Below, piece by piece: positions 17,701 through 26,742 of a stretch of DNA of 64,000 nt; position 1 is the first letter of the stretch, and each line of letters starts with the position of its first letter. The DNA is from JBBDJB01 sp040880125 (GTDB lineage Bacteria > Planctomycetota > Planctomycetia > Pirellulales > JBBDJB01), in the NCBI GenBank assembly GCA_040880125.1, contig JBBDJB010000044.1, positions 20,737 through 84,736 of the forward strand, read 5' to 3'. A program made the translations under genes and the position numbers. Below the pieces are notes generated by a model that was not told where the DNA came from, made no database searches, and saw only the letters and a program-made list of their open reading frames with translations.

Positions 17701-18372
17701 GATAGCCTCGATGGTCACCCGTGACGGCGCCGCCAGATCGGCCCAGGGCATCACCACCCGGCCGGCCGTCTGCCATGGATCCTTCGGCGAGGCAACCTTG
17801 TACAGCGCGCTAAGCACGACCACGGCCAGCAAGACGTAGCCAAGCCGTACCAAGCTGCTGCGATCGACCGAGCTGTCCAGCGACACTCCGGCCAGCCGCG
17901 TGGCGGCCTGTTCTTCGATCGCGTCGTATACCGGCTGGGGAACACTCTTGCGATCCCCGCGAAAGAGCACGAAGCTCAGCAGGCTGTTCTTCAGCGAAGG
18001 GCTGCCGCGTTCAATGGTAAATGCCGCATAGACGGGATTGATCCGGCGGATTACCAGCGGCACCACGTGTCGCACGAGATAGTAGCCGCTGCCGGCGAGC
18101 ATCGCCAGAAACAGCACCAGCCGCCCGGCGAACCCCAGTCCGCCGGCCACCAGCCAGTGATCGACCAGCGCCGCGGCAAGCAAGAAGACCAGCAGGCCGC
18201 ACACGAGCGTCCCCAGCGCGGCGAGCACGTCGACCGTCTTCACCTGGCTGCGGATCTTCCGGATCTGCTGATCGATGAACTTCTCGTACTCGATCAACTG
18301 GGCGTCCCGAGGATCGGGCGCCTCGCCGCGTTCCAGCACGTTGGTATTCGAGCCGCTGTTTCCCGTGGCCAT
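14725..18372 (-). CDS. DUF4175-family membrane protein with giant Gln/Gly/Pro-rich tail
   Basis: The 1215-residue protein starts MATGNSGSNTN at 18372. A cytoplasmic start is followed by two close membrane helices (about residues 47-70 and 77-100) and a third near 180-200. A large extracytoplasmic part with Ig-like beta segments runs to about residue 540, including VVYSTADGQVVDRAIPM and YRIDVTPDLAPEIEVLNPQP. Residues about 545-1090 are extreme low complexity, dominated by Gln, Gly, Pro, Glu and Asp (runs such as EQQQEGPRQEGEQQEGGEQQ). The last 110 residues are folded-looking and helical (EATDLALTRLKDQLDRQQVD). The domain layout matches DUF4175-type proteins. The role is unknown, though surface or envelope placement is likely. 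Confidence 0.82.
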   Translation of the reverse strand: MATGNSGSNTNVLERGEAPDPRDAQLIEYEKFIDQQIRKIRSQVKTVDVLAALGTLVCGLLVFLLAAALVDHWLVAGGLGFAGRLVLFLAMLAGSGYYLVRHVVPLVIRRINPVYAAFTIERGSPSLKNSLLSFVLFRGDRKSVPQPVYDAIEEQAATRLAGVSLDSSVDRSSLVRLGYVLLAVVVLSALYKVASPKDPWQTAGRVVMPWADLAAPSRVTIEAIEPGDTAAARGTQLTVSAEIRGLRDDDAVQVVYSTADGQVVDRAIPMHVPQGDYRYRCQLPESESGLQQRLNYRIVAGDALSPLHSVRVTTALTIEVRNLHYDYPTYTGFSDRDAANQGDIKALEGTRITVEAMANLPIESAYIDLGADGRNDVKMQLQERRARGSFMLRLASDGRTPQYDSYQLRLRTGDGQTNREPVLYRIDVTPDLAPEIEVLNPQPDEVQVPLGSTAEIELQAIDPDFALAHVGLLAEVDGRQVLDESLLPEPRPGQFNVRHQIDTAKLGLKVDDVVTYWGVARDNKQPEANEASTGQKRLRIVEPRAPQENEQQQEQQEQDQQPGQERQDQEAQPDQQQQEGQQQVEPQQEGQQQPEQQQEGPRQEGEQQEGGEQQSQDGNAGGEQGEADGQAQPQQGGGEGGPQDSQPGQQQGQPGANPGEGEGASEGVPSDGSDDGSAFEKILRRMQEDRQGENQPGEGQQQPGAEQAQQDQQRPDGQQPPEQQPKAQPQDRQGEGGAADSPQNDGQGERQQQPRGAGGEGQREQRAPGQDAQGPDAQRPGAQQPAADGQRQQPGANNDAQSAEQRDQAAGDRQPQGEPAGDAAQPDAADPAREQPGQSQPGADPQPREGQGASTGDSTRNGQQPQGEPQSPDGGPQDPQGRNQQTQESPAGGQGANDSPSADPQNPLSPRQRPPGDSTQPPAEGGPQQAARDRSESDSQGQDSGDRSGDGQQGGGQQANREGTGTAGQNTPSDEGAGAAEQQGSGENSDRPGADAAADRQTGQPSEGQRGAGSSQRPGDEQAGRRQPGEGQNGQGDQPGQPGDAPPQDADRQGGEGTASGTPTGGGQPGQFEARDSRQGGEPGGDEANLDYAREATDLALTRLKDQLDRQQVDQELLDELGWSQDDLAKFVERWESLKGAARSPGDQGAEARQELDEALRSLGLRQDRVTRRGGGPSDEMRDVSDTGRSDAPSQYLQRMRSYLRGISRDRTQSE

Positions 18373-18593
18373 AAAGCTCCTCGACTCGTCCCGCGGTCAT
18401 TCCGGCCGATGCACATTGGCGAATGCTGCTGCGCTTGGCTATTCCATTATACGCGTTGGCCCGCCATTGCTCCCCGCGCGATCCACACCTGCGATGCCGA
18501 CCGCGAGAGCCGCGGTAACCTTCGTGCGGCTAAAGGATTAGGCGCGGGGGCCGTTTGCGGCATCCCCCAGGCGACTGCGGGAGTTCCTGCAAA

Positions 18594-18617
18594 CAGCGGG
18601 CCTTTTGGGCCCCGCTG
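18594..18617 (-). terminator. Putative intrinsic terminator of the metallophosphoesterase gene
   Basis: On the minus strand CAGCGGGGCC and GGCCCGCTG form a 9-bp stem with one bulge around a CAAAA loop, followed by TTTG. It begins 15 nt after the stop of the 1774-residue protein gene. Confidence 0.5.
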
Positions 18618-18631
18618 ATTGGTCTATGCAC

Positions 18632-21600
18632 CTACAGCACGTCCCAGGCGAGCCAGTCGGCGTCCTCGCTGAGAGCGCCGTCGACGCTGCTGGAATTGGC
18701 GCTGCTGGAATTGGCGCCGCTGCCGACCAGCACCGCTTCGTCGTCCGCCTCGGACCAGATGCGATCGTCCGCCGCGGCACTCGAGCCGCCGCCGGTCGAA
18801 CTGTCGCCGAGGACGTCGCTATCGAGCGTCGACCAGCCGCTCTCGCCGCCGATCAAGGCCGCTGCGGTGGGACCGCCGTTCGACTCGCCGCTGGACAAGC
18901 CCGCCGAAAGCAGGCCGGCCGCCGGTGCGGACATCAGGTTCAGACGAGTCGTAAAGCCCGTCCCATTGTTACGGGCGAAGAGCTGATCGACCGGATCGAC
19001 GAATCGATCCTTGTTGTAGTCCCACGGGTCGTCGACGGTGGCGGGATTGCCAAACCCGTGGGTGTTGTTGCGGGCGCCGAGTTCGTCGGCCGGATCGACG
19101 TGGGCGAACTCTCCGCCGGAACCTTCGCCCGGCGCGGAGCCGAAGTAGAAGACATCGGCCGCATCCAAACCGACCGACTCCAGCACCGTGACGCGGAGCC
19201 AGGTCGTGTCGAAGACGATGCCGGCCGACGTGTCCCAAGTCATGATCACTCGATCGGACCCACCTACACCTTCGCCCGGCCGCACGGTGATGCTGTCCGG
19301 CGCCTGAGCCGCCGTCGGCGTGTCGCCATTGCGGCCCATGTCGTGGAACTCGAAGTCGGCGGCGTCGACCGTGCCTTCCGGATTGGCGATGTCGACCATG
19401 ATGCCGTTGATGCCACGGGTGTAGCTGATGTAGTTGGCGTTCGTGGCGGTCTGGCCGGGCAGCAACGCCGACTTGGTCGGATCGATGGCCGTGTCATCGT
19501 CGTTGCCGAAGGTCGCATCGTCGAAGAACGAGTCGTTGTAGAAGACGTGCCGACCTTCGACGGTGGCGGCCGGCTCGTCCTCGCCGACGTTCACGTCCAG
19601 GAAGTACTCACCGCCCGTTCCCTCGCCCGCCTCCACCACGATGGTGTACGTGCCGCTCAAGAGGGCCTCATATTCGCTAATCTGCGCGTTGCGACCATCG
19701 CCGGCACCGTTGTCGTCCATGGCCACGACCGCACCGGTCGGGTCGAGCAGCGTGATATTCGGATCGAGTACGTTGGCGAACTCGAACGGTCCGCCGGCCG
19801 GAGTGAAGGTTTCCAGATTGATCTGCTGACCGGCCGACACGTCCAGGCTGTACTGGTCGACGTCCAGCGGCGGCGCCTTCTCGATCGTGTAGGTGTCGAT
19901 GAGTTGGCCACCGTTCTGCCCGTTGGCGCCATCGGCAATCGACAGAAACTCGAACGTGGCCGACCCGGCGTCGACGGTCACCCGCATGGAGCCCAGCGTA
20001 TCGCGGTACCGCACCTCGCTGCCGGCGACGGGCGTGCCGAAATTGTACATACCGTTGCCGCCCAGACCGGTGACGAAGTACGGCAGGCCGTCCGACGGAT
20101 TGAGGATCCGTTCGTAAGTGTGATCGTGGCCCTGGAAGACCGCGTCGGCGCCCCATTCGGCGAAGTCCCACTGCATGCCGGCATCGCTGCCGTGATTGGC
20201 CGACGTATATGCCGCGTGGTGGAAGTAGACGAATTTCCACTGGGCGTCGGAGTTTGTCATGGCCTCTTCCAGCCATTCCATTTGGGCACTGCTGCGGTTC
20301 TCACTATCGACCGCGAACATGTGCACCGGTCCCCACTGGAAGTCGTAGTAGCTTTCGCCGCTGTTGTGTACGCCGGTGGGGAGACGACCGTCGGGGTCGC
20401 CGCCAGGATCGCTGTGGAAGTAGTCGACATACCCGGCCACGCTCCCGCTAGAGGCGTCGTGGTTGCCGACCGAGGGGAAGAACCGCTGGACTTCGCCCGT
20501 CTGGTTGGGATACGCGTTATCGGCGCGCCCGAGGATATAGTCGCCGTAGCGGGCGCCAACGAACGCGTCCCAGGCGGATGACCCGACGGAGGTGTTGCCA
20601 TAATTGTTGTCGCCCGTGGTGGCGATGAAGTCGACTTCCCAATCGGTGTCGGTCACCATGTCGGCGACGAAGTCCGGCCCGGACCCACCAGTCCCCCAAT
20701 CGCCGAACACCGCAAAGACTACCGATTCACCCGTGACGATGCCGGAAGTGACGCTGCCCAGTGCGCCGCCGGAGCCGGTGATATCCTGCACCTCGGGAGC
20801 CGGGCCGTCGTTGGGCTCGATGTTCAGCGTCGCGCCGCGCGTGACGACCAGGTTGTACTGGCTTTCCGTGCCGGCCAGGCGGATCGAGTACGTACCTGCT
20901 TGGGTCGCTGTGAAATTCTCGATCACCTGCTCGATTTCGTCGGACGCGACACCGCTGGCCACCAGGTTCATCCCGGGATCGTACAGCTCCAGCACCGGAT
21001 CGACGGCGGTCTCGGCTTGCAGTTCCATGCCGAAGATGATGTCGCTGCTGCCTTCCCCAGCTTGGTGAACTTCGACCGATAGCCGGTTGGCACCCAACAC
21101 CAAGGCGTCGCTGGGCACGGTCACAAAGCTGCTGAGGCCGGCATTGCCGACACCGTCGAGCGCCGTGGTGCCGCTGTCGACGGTTCCGGCCGGCATGTTG
21201 GTGCGGTGGATTTCCTGGTCGTTGAGATAGAACACGGCTCCGTCGTCGACCATGTGCCGCAGTCGGAGAATGATGTCGTTCGGATCGCCGGCGAAGTTGA
21301 ACCCGCTCTGGAAGTAATACGTGATCCGGCTGCTGCTGTAAGAACTGAATGTCGTGCGGATCGGTTCGGCCAGCGTCGAATCCTCGACTCCCAAGAGCCC
21401 CTGCCCGCTGCTCCAGTTTCTGCCCGGCGGATGCGTCGTATTTTGCCAACCGCTGGCGAAGTTGTCGGTGCGGTTGTATTGCCACGTGTGATCGAAAGCC
21501 ACCAGCGGCTGAACGACGGTATCGAGCGAGCCGAATGTCTTGGCGGCAAGCGTGGCCGACTGCCCGCTCGCCAGCGAGAACTGATACCAGTCGTCGCCGG

Positions 21601-23956
21601 CGACCGATCCGGTGCCAAGTACAGCGGCCCGATCAGCGCTGCCGCCACCCAAGGCGGTGAACGCCCCTTCCAGATCCTGGGCAGTCCCGGCGGTGTCATT
21701 GCTCGCCCCGCCGTGCTCTTCCTCTTCGGCGGCCGCGTTGAGAATCATCTGCGCGGTGTAGTCGCCAGTGCCGGCGACGCTGGTGACCTCCACCGTATAG
21801 CTCCCGCCGGCGCCGGTTTCGAACAACTGGATCAGCTCATCCTGCCCGGTGCCGCCCGAGTCGGAGCTGGCCACAATGGCGGACGAGCCGTCCTTCAGCA
21901 CCAGCGATACATCCAGCCCGGCGGACTGCGGATCGGCTAGCAGGGTCACGGTCTGGCCGGCATCCAACTGCACCGGGAAGGTATGCGTGTGGCCGGAGGC
22001 GTCAAAGGTTGGCGATGCTTCACTACGGTACACCAGCGAGCCCAAGGGCGCAATCGCCTCCTGATTCTCCGTGATCAGCTCGCCTTCGACGTTGATCGAA
22101 ACGGTCGCCGGGTCGCTGGTGCCGTCGTCGTCGGTGATCGTGTAGGTAAAGGTCGTCACGCCCTTGAAGTTCGGGTCGGGCGTGAAAACAAAGTGCCCGG
22201 AAGCCGGGTCCATGACCACCGTGCCGTCGGTCATGCTGTCGTCGGCCACTACTGCGAAACTGGCGTCGCCCATCTCCGTGATGGGGCTTTCGTTCTCCAA
22301 CACGCTGGCCAAACCGGCCGCCAGCGTATCCAGCGGCTGGTTGACCGCGCCGGTGTAGGCATCGTCGGCCGCGACGGGCGGGATGTTTGTATCGTTCACC
22401 GTGATGGTCACGGTCGCCGGATCCGAGATGTCCGGCGAGGCGTTGGCAGTCAGCGCCAGGTCGAAGCCCAGATCGGAACTGCTGGTGCCGACCTGATGCA
22501 CCGAGACGGCTATGAAGTTCGTGCCCTGCACCAGCGAGCTGGTATCGAGGGAGATCTGTTCGGTTGAGCTCTCGTTGCCCGTGCCGGTGGCGAGGAGGTG
22601 ATAATTGTCGACTACGCCGTCCATCCGCAGGCCGCCGACCCGCACGCCGTTGATGTAGATATGCAGACCATCGTCGGCGAACACGTCGGCGATCAAAGAA
22701 CCGACGGCCACCGGGTCGACGTCCAGTTCGAAGGTCGAAGTGAAATAGGCTGTGTAGCGATTGCCGTCGGCCGGCGTGCCGATATTCGTATTGATCGAGT
22801 CGTACGAGAAGGAGCCGTAGCCCAATAGGCCCTGGCCGCTGCCGGAGAACGCCGGGCCATTGTACGATCCGTCGTTCGTGTACCAGGTCGTATCGAAGTC
22901 CGGATCGCCCAGATCCGGATCCGCGCCGCCCGTGGGATGGAGATAGTTCCACGTCTCGCCCGCGGGGCCATTGCCGGCGATGATCAACTCCTGAACCGTC
23001 GGGATATCCGACGCGTGATAGGTGAAACTGTCGGTGCCGAAGAAGTTCGGCGCCGGCGTGTAGACAAATGTGCCGTTGGGATTCAGCACCAACTCGCCGT
23101 GGGCGACGTCGGTGTTCAGTAGGGCCTCCATCGCGTCCGTATCGTTGCTCAATACGCTGTTGCCGCCGGTCTGCACCGCCGACATCGACATGTCGAAGCC
23201 GATATCCGAGCTAGTGGTGCTTACGTTGTGTACCTCGACGGCGAGAGTATTGGCGCCATCGGTGAGCAGCAGCCCGTCAAATGTGGATAGATCGACGGAA
23301 AAGTTGTTGTAGTTGACTTCGTCGCCGTTGGTGGTCGTGGTTTGCGTCGTGATCGTGCCGGCAGGCATGTTGACTCGCAGGATTTCCGTGCCGTTCACGT
23401 ACAGGACGGCGCCGTCGTCGACCAGGATGCTGATGTCGAACCGGTGGACCGCAGCGGCATCGGCCAAATCAAATGACCGCCGGAACAGATACGTCGTCAC
23501 GGAATTCTGGCCCTCGGGCGCTTCGCCGATTCCGTCGACAACCGTCTGAATGGGAGCGCCGTCGATTCCTCCCGCCCCCAACAGCGCCGCGCCGCTCTCC
23601 CACGGCCCGATCGTGCTGGTCGCCGTGTTAAAGTCGTGTTCGCTCCAGGCGTCGCCGTCACCGTCAACGGGATAACCCTCTGCGCCGCCCGGCGCCAGGG
23701 AATTGCCGATCTCGTCGAGGTAATCCCAGGTCGTGCCCGTTGGGAACAACTCGACCGCCACGTCCGCGCCGGCCACCAGGGTCGTGTTCTGATCGACATC
23801 GTAGAAATCATCGACCGCCGTTGCCGCCAATAAATACCGCGCCTCCAACTTTTCCACACGCGGTCCGAAAGAAGCTCGTCGGTTGTTGCGCGCGGCGGGC
23901 CGGTACCAAGTGGCGGTCTTACGGCGGGGTCGGAGCGTGCGGCTACGGCGGGGCAT
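18632..23956 (-). CDS. Giant secreted LEPR-XLL protein with metallophosphoesterase domain
   Basis: This 1774-residue protein starts at 23956; AGGAG lies 7 nt upstream. A basic leader ends in the LEPR-XLL-type motif LEARYLLA (residues 37-44). Then come cadherin-like segments (SVLSNDT, GTFVYTPAPNFFGTDSFTY), three copies of a beta module marked by VDDGAVLYVNG/VDDGAVFYLND/ADDGLHIYING (near residues 165, 430 and 940), and pre-peptidase-like domains. Residues about 1075-1310 form a calcineurin-like phosphoesterase with all metal motifs: FGDWG, TGDNNYG, GNHD, YFHH and GHDHTYER. This resembles purple acid phosphatases. Residues about 1467-1774 are a module shared with the protein at 50564-54601, including a dockerin-like NKDRFVDPVDQLFARNN and the end DWLAWDVL. 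It is probably an exported phosphatase. Confidence 0.85.
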   Translation of the reverse strand: MPRRSRTLRPRRKTATWYRPAARNNRRASFGPRVEKLEARYLLAATAVDDFYDVDQNTTLVAGADVAVELFPTGTTWDYLDEIGNSLAPGGAEGYPVDGDGDAWSEHDFNTATSTIGPWESGAALLGAGGIDGAPIQTVVDGIGEAPEGQNSVTTYLFRRSFDLADAAAVHRFDISILVDDGAVLYVNGTEILRVNMPAGTITTQTTTTNGDEVNYNNFSVDLSTFDGLLLTDGANTLAVEVHNVSTTSSDIGFDMSMSAVQTGGNSVLSNDTDAMEALLNTDVAHGELVLNPNGTFVYTPAPNFFGTDSFTYHASDIPTVQELIIAGNGPAGETWNYLHPTGGADPDLGDPDFDTTWYTNDGSYNGPAFSGSGQGLLGYGSFSYDSINTNIGTPADGNRYTAYFTSTFELDVDPVAVGSLIADVFADDGLHIYINGVRVGGLRMDGVVDNYHLLATGTGNESSTEQISLDTSSLVQGTNFIAVSVHQVGTSSSDLGFDLALTANASPDISDPATVTITVNDTNIPPVAADDAYTGAVNQPLDTLAAGLASVLENESPITEMGDASFAVVADDSMTDGTVVMDPASGHFVFTPDPNFKGVTTFTYTITDDDGTSDPATVSINVEGELITENQEAIAPLGSLVYRSEASPTFDASGHTHTFPVQLDAGQTVTLLADPQSAGLDVSLVLKDGSSAIVASSDSGGTGQDELIQLFETGAGGSYTVEVTSVAGTGDYTAQMILNAAAEEEEHGGASNDTAGTAQDLEGAFTALGGGSADRAAVLGTGSVAGDDWYQFSLASGQSATLAAKTFGSLDTVVQPLVAFDHTWQYNRTDNFASGWQNTTHPPGRNWSSGQGLLGVEDSTLAEPIRTTFSSYSSSRITYYFQSGFNFAGDPNDIILRLRHMVDDGAVFYLNDQEIHRTNMPAGTVDSGTTALDGVGNAGLSSFVTVPSDALVLGANRLSVEVHQAGEGSSDIIFGMELQAETAVDPVLELYDPGMNLVASGVASDEIEQVIENFTATQAGTYSIRLAGTESQYNLVVTRGATLNIEPNDGPAPEVQDITGSGGALGSVTSGIVTGESVVFAVFGDWGTGGSGPDFVADMVTDTDWEVDFIATTGDNNYGNTSVGSSAWDAFVGARYGDYILGRADNAYPNQTGEVQRFFPSVGNHDASSGSVAGYVDYFHSDPGGDPDGRLPTGVHNSGESYYDFQWGPVHMFAVDSENRSSAQMEWLEEAMTNSDAQWKFVYFHHAAYTSANHGSDAGMQWDFAEWGADAVFQGHDHTYERILNPSDGLPYFVTGLGGNGMYNFGTPVAGSEVRYRDTLGSMRVTVDAGSATFEFLSIADGANGQNGGQLIDTYTIEKAPPLDVDQYSLDVSAGQQINLETFTPAGGPFEFANVLDPNITLLDPTGAVVAMDDNGAGDGRNAQISEYEALLSGTYTIVVEAGEGTGGEYFLDVNVGEDEPAATVEGRHVFYNDSFFDDATFGNDDDTAIDPTKSALLPGQTATNANYISYTRGINGIMVDIANPEGTVDAADFEFHDMGRNGDTPTAAQAPDSITVRPGEGVGGSDRVIMTWDTSAGIVFDTTWLRVTVLESVGLDAADVFYFGSAPGEGSGGEFAHVDPADELGARNNTHGFGNPATVDDPWDYNKDRFVDPVDQLFARNNGTGFTTRLNLMSAPAAGLLSAGLSSGESNGGPTAAALIGGESGWSTLDSDVLGDSSTGGGSSAAADDRIWSEADDEAVLVGSGANSSSANSSSVDGALSEDADWLAWDVL

Positions 23957-24128
23957 TCACTTCTCCTGATGGCATTCAATAGAGGGGGCGGCACAATAAA
24001 TATGCCGGTGCGGTGGGACGTTTTCGCTACCGGTGCGGTGGCCCGGAGATTGTCCAAAACCGTTAGTATCATCCCGGTTAAGCGAAAAGTCCACGATTTT
24101 GACCGAGAAGTGCCGTCAATTTGCACCA

Positions 24129-24800
24129 CTACTCCGGGGGAGCATCCTCGTCGACCGGCCAGCCTTGCGCGCCGACCAGCGGCACGAACCGGCACGGCGA
24201 GAGATTCGTTTCGGCCGGCCGGCCCTGGCGCTTGCGCAGCGCCCGCAGTACCTGCCCCTCGTGTTCGCCCAGCGGAATCACCAGAATGCCGTCCTCGTTC
24301 AACTGCTCCCATAGCGGGGGCGGAGTCTCGCGCGACGCGGCGGTCACGATGATGCGGTCGTACGGAGCGTCTTCCGGCCAGCCAAGCGTTCCGTCGCCCA
24401 CCACCAGCTTGACGTTCTTGTAGCCCTCCGCGGCGAGCGTCTGCGATGCCTCGGTCGAAAGTTCAGCGAAACGCTCGATGCTCACCACGTCGTGAGCCAG
24501 CTCCGCCAGCACGGCCGTCTGGAAACCGCTGCCAGTGCCGATCTCCAATACGTGCTCACTGCCCGAGAGCTCCAGCGCCTGAGTCATCAAGGCCACGATG
24601 TACGGCTGGCTGATCGTCTGGCCGCACCCGATGCTCCACGCCCGATCGGCGTAGGCGTCAGCTTGCGAAACGTGCTGGATGTATCGCTCGCGCGGAACGC
24701 GCTGCAGGGCTTCCAGCACGCGCGGATCACTGATGCCGCGTTTTTCGAGCTGTTCGACCACCATGCGGCGCCGAACGGCCTCGATCTGATGAGGATTCAT
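24129..24800 (-). CDS. pcm: Protein-L-isoaspartate O-methyltransferase
   Basis: The 223-residue protein methylates L-isoaspartyl residues of damaged proteins with S-adenosylmethionine. The N-terminus has the PCMT pattern RGISDPRVLEALQRVPRE. IGCGQTISQPYIVALMTQAL carries the substrate-loop residues, and SAM motif I is VLEIGTGSGFQTAVLA around residues 84-99. Post-motif VSIERF and YDRIIVTAASRETP complete the fold. Length and motif order are normal for the family. It lies 22 nt downstream of recJ on the same strand, so it is likely cotranscribed with recJ and rpmG. Confidence 0.93.
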   Translation of the reverse strand: MNPHQIEAVRRRMVVEQLEKRGISDPRVLEALQRVPRERYIQHVSQADAYADRAWSIGCGQTISQPYIVALMTQALELSGSEHVLEIGTGSGFQTAVLAELAHDVVSIERFAELSTEASQTLAAEGYKNVKLVVGDGTLGWPEDAPYDRIIVTAASRETPPPLWEQLNEDGILVIPLGEHEGQVLRALRKRQGRPAETNLSPCRFVPLVGAQGWPVDEDAPPE

Positions 24801-24822
24801 GACGGAGACATGTTGAGCAAAA

Positions 24823-26619
24823 TCAGCGCCGGACGGCCGGCGAAAGCGAAGCGCCGTTGCAGTTTCCGCCCGCGTCCGCGTCGGCCGTGTTCCAGTCAGC
24901 CAGGTGCAATTCCACCGAACTTCGGCCGCGGAAGTTATTCAGCACCGGTTTGAAGGCTACCGACAACGGGGCGGCGGCCTGCGACAATTCGTCGGCCCAG
25001 TCGCCGTTTCCGAAGGCCACCGCGCGGAACTTGATGCCATTCTGTGCAAGCGTTAGCGACAGATGCCGCTCGCCGCCCCCCATCCGCTTGGGTGGACCGA
25101 CTAACGTCACGTCCGTGGTGCAGAGCACCGGCCGCAGGTTTCCGCGACCGAACGGGCCCAGGGTCTCAATCTGCCGCACGATCGGCGCCGTCAATCCGGA
25201 AAATGCCGTTTCGCAGTCCACCTCCAGATCATCGGGCAGGCCGCTGGCCAACATCGCTTCCCCGGCCAGGGCGGAGAACTCCACTCGAAAGGCGTCGAGG
25301 CAGCCTTCGGCGATCGTCAATCCGGCGGCCGCCGCATGCCCGCCGTGACCGAGCAGGTGTTCGCTGCAAGTCTGCAGCGCTTCGTGCAGATTAAAGCCCG
25401 CCGCGGAACGGCACGACCCGACGCCCGGCTTCACGCCCACCGAGTCCAGTGCAACCAGCACCACCGGGCGGCGATACTTCTCGGCCAGCCGACCGGCCAC
25501 AATGCCGATCACGCCGGGATGCCACCCGCGTTCGGCCAGCACCAGTCCGCCTTCATGCCCGGCGTCGAAGTACTCCTGCGCCTGCCGGTTGGCGGCCAGA
25601 TAGATGCTGCGCTCCAGGCTGTCGCGGCTGCCGTTCAGTTCGTGCAGGTATTCGGCCAGCGCGAAGGCCCGGTCTTGCGAGGCCGTGGTCAGCAGCTCGA
25701 CGCCGAGTTGCGCCTGCCCCAACCGGCCGGCCGCGTTCAACCGCGGCGCGATCGTAAAGCCCACGTCCTCGGCCACCAAGTGCGGCTTCTTACGAAGCGA
25801 CGTGACCTCCATCAGCGCGGCCAGGCCCGGCGTCGGATTCTGGTACAGGCTCACCAGCCCGTGCCGCACCAGGATGCGGTTCTCATCCAGCAGCGGCACC
25901 ACGTCTGCGATCGTCCCCAGCGCCGCCAGGCCGACCGCCTGCATCAGAAAATTTCGCATGCGGGGCGAAACCCGCGTAGCTCCACCCACCTGCTGGCACA
26001 GCGCCCAGGCCAGCTTGAAAGCCACGCCGGCTCCGGCCAGTTGGCCGAAAGGATAGCTGCTGCCCGGCAAACGCGGATGCACCACCGCGGCCGCGTCCGG
26101 CAGCGAGGCGGCCATCTCGTGGTGATCGGTGACAATCAGTTCCAGCCCCAGCTCTCGGGCGGTGATCGCCTCTTTCACGCTGGCGATGCCGCAATCGACC
26201 GTCACGACCATCTGCGCGCCTTGCGCGGCCAGGCTCCGCAGCGCGTCGTCGTTCAGTCCGTAGCCTTCATCGAGGCGGTTGGGCACGTAGTAGGTGACGT
26301 CGGCGCCGAGCAACTGCAGACAGAGCAGCAGAATGGCGGTGGCCGTCATGCCGTCGGCGTCGTAGTCGCCATAGACGACGATTCGCCGGCCGGCGGAGAT
26401 CGCCTGGGCCAGTCGCTCGGCCGCCTGCGTGGCGCCGGGTAAGTCGGCCGGATCGTACAGGCCGCTGAGCTTCGCTTCCAGAAAGCGATGCGCAGCCGGA
26501 CCATCGACGATGCCCCGGCAGCACAACAGATGAGCGACCACCGACGGAACGCCCATGTCCCGCTGCAGCCGCGCGACTAGATCCGGATCGTGCGAAGCGA
26601 TGCGCCAGCGTCTGGGCAT
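24823..26619 (-). CDS. recJ: Single-stranded-DNA-specific exonuclease RecJ
   Basis: The 598-residue DHH-family nuclease degrades single-stranded DNA 5' to 3' in recombination and mismatch repair. The DHH motifs are all visible: VVYGDYDADGMTATAIL (motif I), VTVDCGIAS (motif II), VTDHHEMAASLPDAAAVVHP (motif III, with the DHH triad), and AGRLGQAQLGVELL. The DHHA1 domain has GHGGHAAAAGLTI. A C-terminal OB-like part ends at the stop. The order and length are typical. It follows rpmG on the minus strand with 123 nt between, where a terminator and a family B repeat lie, so recJ may have its own promoter as well. Confidence 0.95.
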   Translation of the reverse strand: MPRRWRIASHDPDLVARLQRDMGVPSVVAHLLCCRGIVDGPAAHRFLEAKLSGLYDPADLPGATQAAERLAQAISAGRRIVVYGDYDADGMTATAILLLCLQLLGADVTYYVPNRLDEGYGLNDDALRSLAAQGAQMVVTVDCGIASVKEAITARELGLELIVTDHHEMAASLPDAAAVVHPRLPGSSYPFGQLAGAGVAFKLAWALCQQVGGATRVSPRMRNFLMQAVGLAALGTIADVVPLLDENRILVRHGLVSLYQNPTPGLAALMEVTSLRKKPHLVAEDVGFTIAPRLNAAGRLGQAQLGVELLTTASQDRAFALAEYLHELNGSRDSLERSIYLAANRQAQEYFDAGHEGGLVLAERGWHPGVIGIVAGRLAEKYRRPVVLVALDSVGVKPGVGSCRSAAGFNLHEALQTCSEHLLGHGGHAAAAGLTIAEGCLDAFRVEFSALAGEAMLASGLPDDLEVDCETAFSGLTAPIVRQIETLGPFGRGNLRPVLCTTDVTLVGPPKRMGGGERHLSLTLAQNGIKFRAVAFGNGDWADELSQAAAPLSVAFKPVLNNFRGRSSVELHLADWNTADADAGGNCNGASLSPAVRR

Positions 26620-26669
26620 ATCGTCCTGACTACGTGCCTGGTTCCTGGCGTTTCAGCCGCCATCGGCAA

Positions 26670-26695
26670 GTAGCTGAATTCGTCAGAATACAGCC
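26670..26695. repeat. Palindromic repeat family B, half copy
   Basis: A single left arm: GTAGCTGAATTCGTCAGAAT followed by ACAGCC. Two mismatches to the family hairpin weaken the stem. It sits about 50 nt downstream of the rpmG stop and upstream of recJ. Confidence 0.6.
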
Positions 26696-26719
26696 GGTTA
26701 CCAAAAACGGCCGTCGGCG

Positions 26720-26741
26720 GGCGACCCTCCTGCTGGTCGCC
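26720..26741 (-). terminator. Intrinsic terminator behind rpmG
   Basis: On the minus strand GGCGACC and GGTCGCC form a perfect 7-bp stem around an 8-nt loop, starting 2 nt after the rpmG stop. TTTTT follows about 13 nt later. The gap between stem and T-run makes it an imperfect intrinsic terminator. Confidence 0.45.
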
Positions 26742-26742
26742 G

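Noticed and set aside
15075..17724. Very long open frames on both strands over the DUF4175 tail (580 and 597 codons)
   Set aside because: They are shadows of the Gln/Gly-rich repeats of the real gene; their translations are Arg/Ser/Ala- or Leu/Val-monotonous and have no domain.
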